Source: Actinomycetaceae bacterium
GTDB lineage: Bacteria > Actinomycetota > Actinomycetes > Actinomycetales > Actinomycetaceae
NCBI GenBank assembly: GCA_030527545.1
Contig: JAUNAP010000002.1
Location: forward strand, 1-64,000
Direction: 5' to 3'
DNA length: 64,000 bases
The notes under the pieces are model-generated. The model saw nothing but the letters and a program-made list of their open reading frames with translations. It ran no database searches and had not been told where the DNA came from. Below are positions 60,113-64,000 of this stretch, one piece after another (the stretch's first letter is position 1; each line of letters opens with the position of its first letter). Made by a program: the position numbers and the translations under genes.

Positions 60113-60871
60113 ATGACGAGCAACGATGCGACCCTGCAGTGGGCTGAGCGCAATGGTATCGACACCGATGAGGCGCGTGAGCTGACCGAGGAGCTTATCG
60201 ATCGTGTCCGTTCGGCTGTCCTTCCCCTCATCCGTCTGCGTGATTTTCCTGAACTTACCGATGCGGCGGGCACTATTGATCTCGCGCTGCCCGTGGCCAC
60301 GCGCCTGGCGGTGACGTTGTCGGCAGATGTCGCGAAGGCCGGGGCATTTGTGGCGGGCGAAGAATGGATGTGTGAGGCGCTCGATCGCTCGGCCACGGGA
60401 GTGCGTCAGATTTTCAGTGAAGAATATGAATTAAACGAAATTGTGTTGGATCTGCGTCGGGCCTTGCGCAACCACCGCCCGAGTGAGGACGAAAACGAGG
60501 CGCTCGCTGCGGCACGGCCACTTATTGAAGAAATTATCGATTATTTTGCTTCCAAACGAACGAGCCCGCCGCACGATCTCATCGATACGGCGCTGGCGTT
60601 CCTAGAGGTCGACGCCGTGCGTGATGCTTACGTGCGTTTGGCGGCCTCACCGCAGCATCGGCACTGCCACACCTATTTGGCGTGGTGGCGTCATCTGGGT
60701 GCGCGTGCGGTTCACGCGTGCGGGGGCAATGGGCGGGCGCGTCGCAATCTGCCCCTCAAGCGGGAGGCCGCGGAGGCTATGCACGCCGCGGGGGCGACGA
60801 TAGGTGACATCGCGTATGCGACCGGGTCTAATCGTTCAACGATTCTGTCGTGGCTGGGCGAGGACGACTAG
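60113..60871 (+). CDS. Uncharacterised protein with C-terminal helix-turn-helix
   Basis: A 252-residue protein I cannot assign to a family. Residues 1-150 are helical and acidic (DTDEARELTEELIDRVRSAV). Around 180-215 lies a Trp/His-rich stretch (SPQHRHCHTYLAWWRHLGAR). The last 35 residues form a helix-turn-helix like those of recombinases and transposase regulators (REAAEAMHAAGATIGDIAYA, then TGSNRSTILSWLG). There is a locally A+T-rich patch at about 60420-60450 and 60525-60560. GGAGG lies upstream of the ATG. Its TAG stop overlaps the stop of the convergent efflux pump. Confidence 0.6.
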   Translation: MTSNDATLQWAERNGIDTDEARELTEELIDRVRSAVLPLIRLRDFPELTDAAGTIDLALPVATRLAVTLSADVAKAGAFVAGEEWMCEALDRSATGVRQIFSEEYELNEIVLDLRRALRNHRPSEDENEALAAARPLIEEIIDYFASKRTSPPHDLIDTALAFLEVDAVRDAYVRLAASPQHRHCHTYLAWWRHLGARAVHACGGNGRARRNLPLKREAAEAMHAAGATIGDIAYATGSNRSTILSWLGEDD

Positions 60872-62310
60872 GCGTTAGGCCGCGTGCGGGCCGCGTCGGT
60901 GAGGGCGAGGGCGAGCGAGCAGGCAGTGAAGAGTGCGATCATGCCCATCCCCCACCCGAAGGCGCTGGCAAAAGCGGGATAGTCTGCGCCGGCAGGTCCG
61001 GCGAGATCGCTGGCGGACAGGGGCGTGTAGAAGGCGAGAGTGACGGCGGCCATGCCGATGGCGGAGCCGACGCGCTGAAGGGTCTGGAAGAGCCCGCCGG
61101 CGGTCGAGCCGGTCGAGATGGGCACGTCTTCGATGGCGAGTGCCTGGTTGGGGGTCATCGCGAGACCCGAGCCGATCCCCAAGACGGCGGCGGCGAGTGC
61201 GATTGCGGTGACGAGTAGCGTGCCGTCGAGTGTGTGGGCGATGAGCACCATCGCGAGTGCGGACGCTGTGACGGTGGTGACGCCGGCGGCAACGAGGGGC
61301 CGACCGATGCGTGCGACGAGGCGGCCGGCGATGGGGGCGGTGAGTGCGGATCCGAGGGCGACGGGGATCTGCATGAGGCCGGCCTGCCAGGCGGCGAGTC
61401 CGATTCCTTGCTGGAGGTAGAGGGTGTAGATGACGAAGAACGCGGTGAAACCCGCCGCGTAGAACGCCTGGATGGCTGTTCCGAGGGTGAACGAAGGGGT
61501 GTGCAGGAGGGCGGCAGGAGCGATGACGGAGTGACCGCGCCCTTCGGCGCGCCGCTCGTGGAGGACGAATGCGGCGATGAGCGCGGCGGCGAGAAGGAGC
61601 GTCCACCAGGGGGCTCCCGAGAGCCCGCGAGTGTGGTCGGAGGCGAGGACGAAGGGCACCATGACGGCGATGACGCCGCCGGCCATGAGGACGATCCCGG
61701 GAACGTCGAGCCCGAGGGTACCCGCGCGGCCGGGGTGGTCTGGGAGCAGCCGGTAGCCAAGCGGCAGCACGACGGCGATGATGGGGACGTTGACGAGGAA
61801 GGCGGCGCGCCAGCCGCCTTCTGGACCGAAGATCGCGATGAGGATGCCGCCGAGGGTTGGGCCGATGGAAGTGGCGATCCCGATGGCGAGACCGAGGAAC
61901 CCGAAGGCCCGGGCCCGCTGCGCACCTGTGAAGAGCTGCTGGGTGAGCCCGAGCATTTGCGGGTTGACGATGGCCGCACCGACGCCTTGGAGGAGACGCA
62001 GGCAGATGAGGGCGAGGGCCGTTTGGGCGAGGCCGCAGCCGATCGAGGCGAGACCGAAGAGGGCAAGGCCGATGAGGAAAACGCGCCGCCGCCCGTAGGC
62101 GTCGCCGGCGCGACCGGCGGCGACGAGGACGAGTCCGAACACGAGGGAGTAGCCGGCCATGATCGCCTGAACCCCGGAGGGGCCCATGTCGAGGGTGCGC
62201 GAGATCGCGGGGATTGACACGTTGAGGATGGACACGTCGAGAAGGGTGATGAATCCGCCGGCCATGAGGACGGCGAAGGAGACCCAGGGCGATCTCGCGG
62301 CAGTTGTCAT
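60868..62310 (-). CDS. MFS drug efflux transporter (DHA2, EmrB/QacA family)
   Basis: A 480-residue transporter with about 14 membrane segments. It has the DHA2 opening LLDVSILNVSIPAISRTLDM, motif A AAGRAGDAYGRRRVFLIGLA, and motif C-like GPTLGGILIA. The frame extends 37 codons upstream, but the ATG at 62310 is favoured because a TAGACT -10 box lies 7 nt before it and there is no ribosome site. It probably exports toxic compounds using the proton gradient. No regulator is next to it. Its stop codon shares the CTAG palindrome with the convergent gene's stop. Confidence 0.88.
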   Translation of the reverse strand: MTTAARSPWVSFAVLMAGGFITLLDVSILNVSIPAISRTLDMGPSGVQAIMAGYSLVFGLVLVAAGRAGDAYGRRRVFLIGLALFGLASIGCGLAQTALALICLRLLQGVGAAIVNPQMLGLTQQLFTGAQRARAFGFLGLAIGIATSIGPTLGGILIAIFGPEGGWRAAFLVNVPIIAVVLPLGYRLLPDHPGRAGTLGLDVPGIVLMAGGVIAVMVPFVLASDHTRGLSGAPWWTLLLAAALIAAFVLHERRAEGRGHSVIAPAALLHTPSFTLGTAIQAFYAAGFTAFFVIYTLYLQQGIGLAAWQAGLMQIPVALGSALTAPIAGRLVARIGRPLVAAGVTTVTASALAMVLIAHTLDGTLLVTAIALAAAVLGIGSGLAMTPNQALAIEDVPISTGSTAGGLFQTLQRVGSAIGMAAVTLAFYTPLSASDLAGPAGADYPAFASAFGWGMGMIALFTACSLALALTDAARTRPNA

Positions 62311-62317
62311 GGGGGTG

Positions 62318-62323
62318 AGTCTA
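62318..62323 (-). promoter_or_regulatory. -10 box for leaderless efflux-pump transcript
   Basis: TAGACT on the minus strand lies 7 nt before the ATG at 62310. The rest of the 252-bp divergent region to gdhA holds a possible gdhA -10 (TAAAAT, 62429-62434) and nothing else I can support. Confidence 0.45.
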
Positions 62324-62409
62324 TCGGTCGACCGCAGGTGAATTTCCGGGGCGATTCGGCGTGAACTCGCTTGCAGTGAGCCGACCCACGTGTCGACAAG
62401 CCGAGGTGA

Positions 62410-63900
<1,491 letters not shown>

Positions 63901-63918
63901 CGATCGCCATCAGCAGCG

Positions 63919-63954
63919 GTGGCCGCCGTCGCCTCGTCTCTCGACGGCGGCCAC
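63919..63954 (+). terminator. Terminator after gdhA
   Basis: A perfect 13-bp stem (63919-63931 with 63942-63954, GTGGCCGCCGTCG) and 10-nt loop lie 18 nt after the gdhA stop. Confidence 0.85.
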
Positions 63955-63992
63955 AAGCGCCCCAATTGCGGGGGAACGGCTTGTTGGTCCGG

Positions 63993-63998
63993 TAGAAT
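63993..63998 (+). promoter_or_regulatory. -10 box at the window edge
   Basis: TAGAAT near the last base resembles the other -10 boxes here. If leaderless like them, the next gene should start about 6-7 nt later, just outside the window. Confidence 0.35.
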
Positions 63999-64000
63999 GA

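Overview
The window is 64 kb of high-GC bacterial chromosome from an actinobacterium. Evidence for this is a WhiB regulator, a DUF3073 protein, actinobacterial PurS/PurQ/PurL, sortase-anchored surface proteins and many promoters with a TANNNT -10 box 6-7 nt ahead of the start codon. Pyruvate formate-lyase, an anaerobic sulfatase-maturating enzyme and a VaFE-type surface protein suggest a facultatively anaerobic, host-associated Actinomycetaceae-like organism. That placement is inference; no rRNA gene is present. No CRISPR array, prophage, transposase or integron was seen.

Layout. 1-7.4 kb: the C-terminus of a VaFE surface protein, rlmB, and proline uptake and oxidation (putP, putA). 7.4-17.1 kb: a six-gene tightly packed locus encoding a zinc/manganese-type ABC importer (substrate-binding protein, ATPase, permease) together with three surface proteins. 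The surface proteins and the binding protein share a His-rich repeat domain (actinobacterial surface-anchored repeat / choice-of-anchor M), seven copies in all. Zur-like half-sites flank its promoter. The most striking detail is that the copy inside the binding protein appears circularly permuted and sits in the ZnuA His-rich loop.

17.1-26 kb: purA, an anaerobic sulfatase-maturating enzyme, a TauE/SafE exporter, two tandem acyl-CoA ligases, a PiT phosphate transporter and tRNA-Pro. 26-33.5 kb: a conserved actinobacterial block (metallophosphoesterase, PBP1-type synthase, WhiB, a DUF4177-like protein, RidA, Crp) followed by LacI and TetR regulators. 34-37.5 kb: the pyruvate formate-lyase operon, in which the enzyme is split: a 700-residue core with the catalytic Cys-Cys pair and a separate 83-residue glycyl-radical subunit, followed by the activase.

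38-50.6 kb: a tRNA Glu-Asp-Phe cluster, a MacB/FtsX-like ABC pair, a holin-III-like membrane protein with a DUF3618 partner, DUF3073, a ROK regulator, and a MoxR-DUF58-VWA-VWA-TPR operon. 50.7-59.6 kb: purine genes purD, purC, purS, purQ and (opposite strand) purL, interrupted by a cytosolic Cys-type sulfatase and what looks like a remnant of an MFS transporter gene. 59.6-64 kb: small membrane and unknown proteins, a DHA2-type efflux pump, gdhA, and a final -10 box for a gene just beyond the window.
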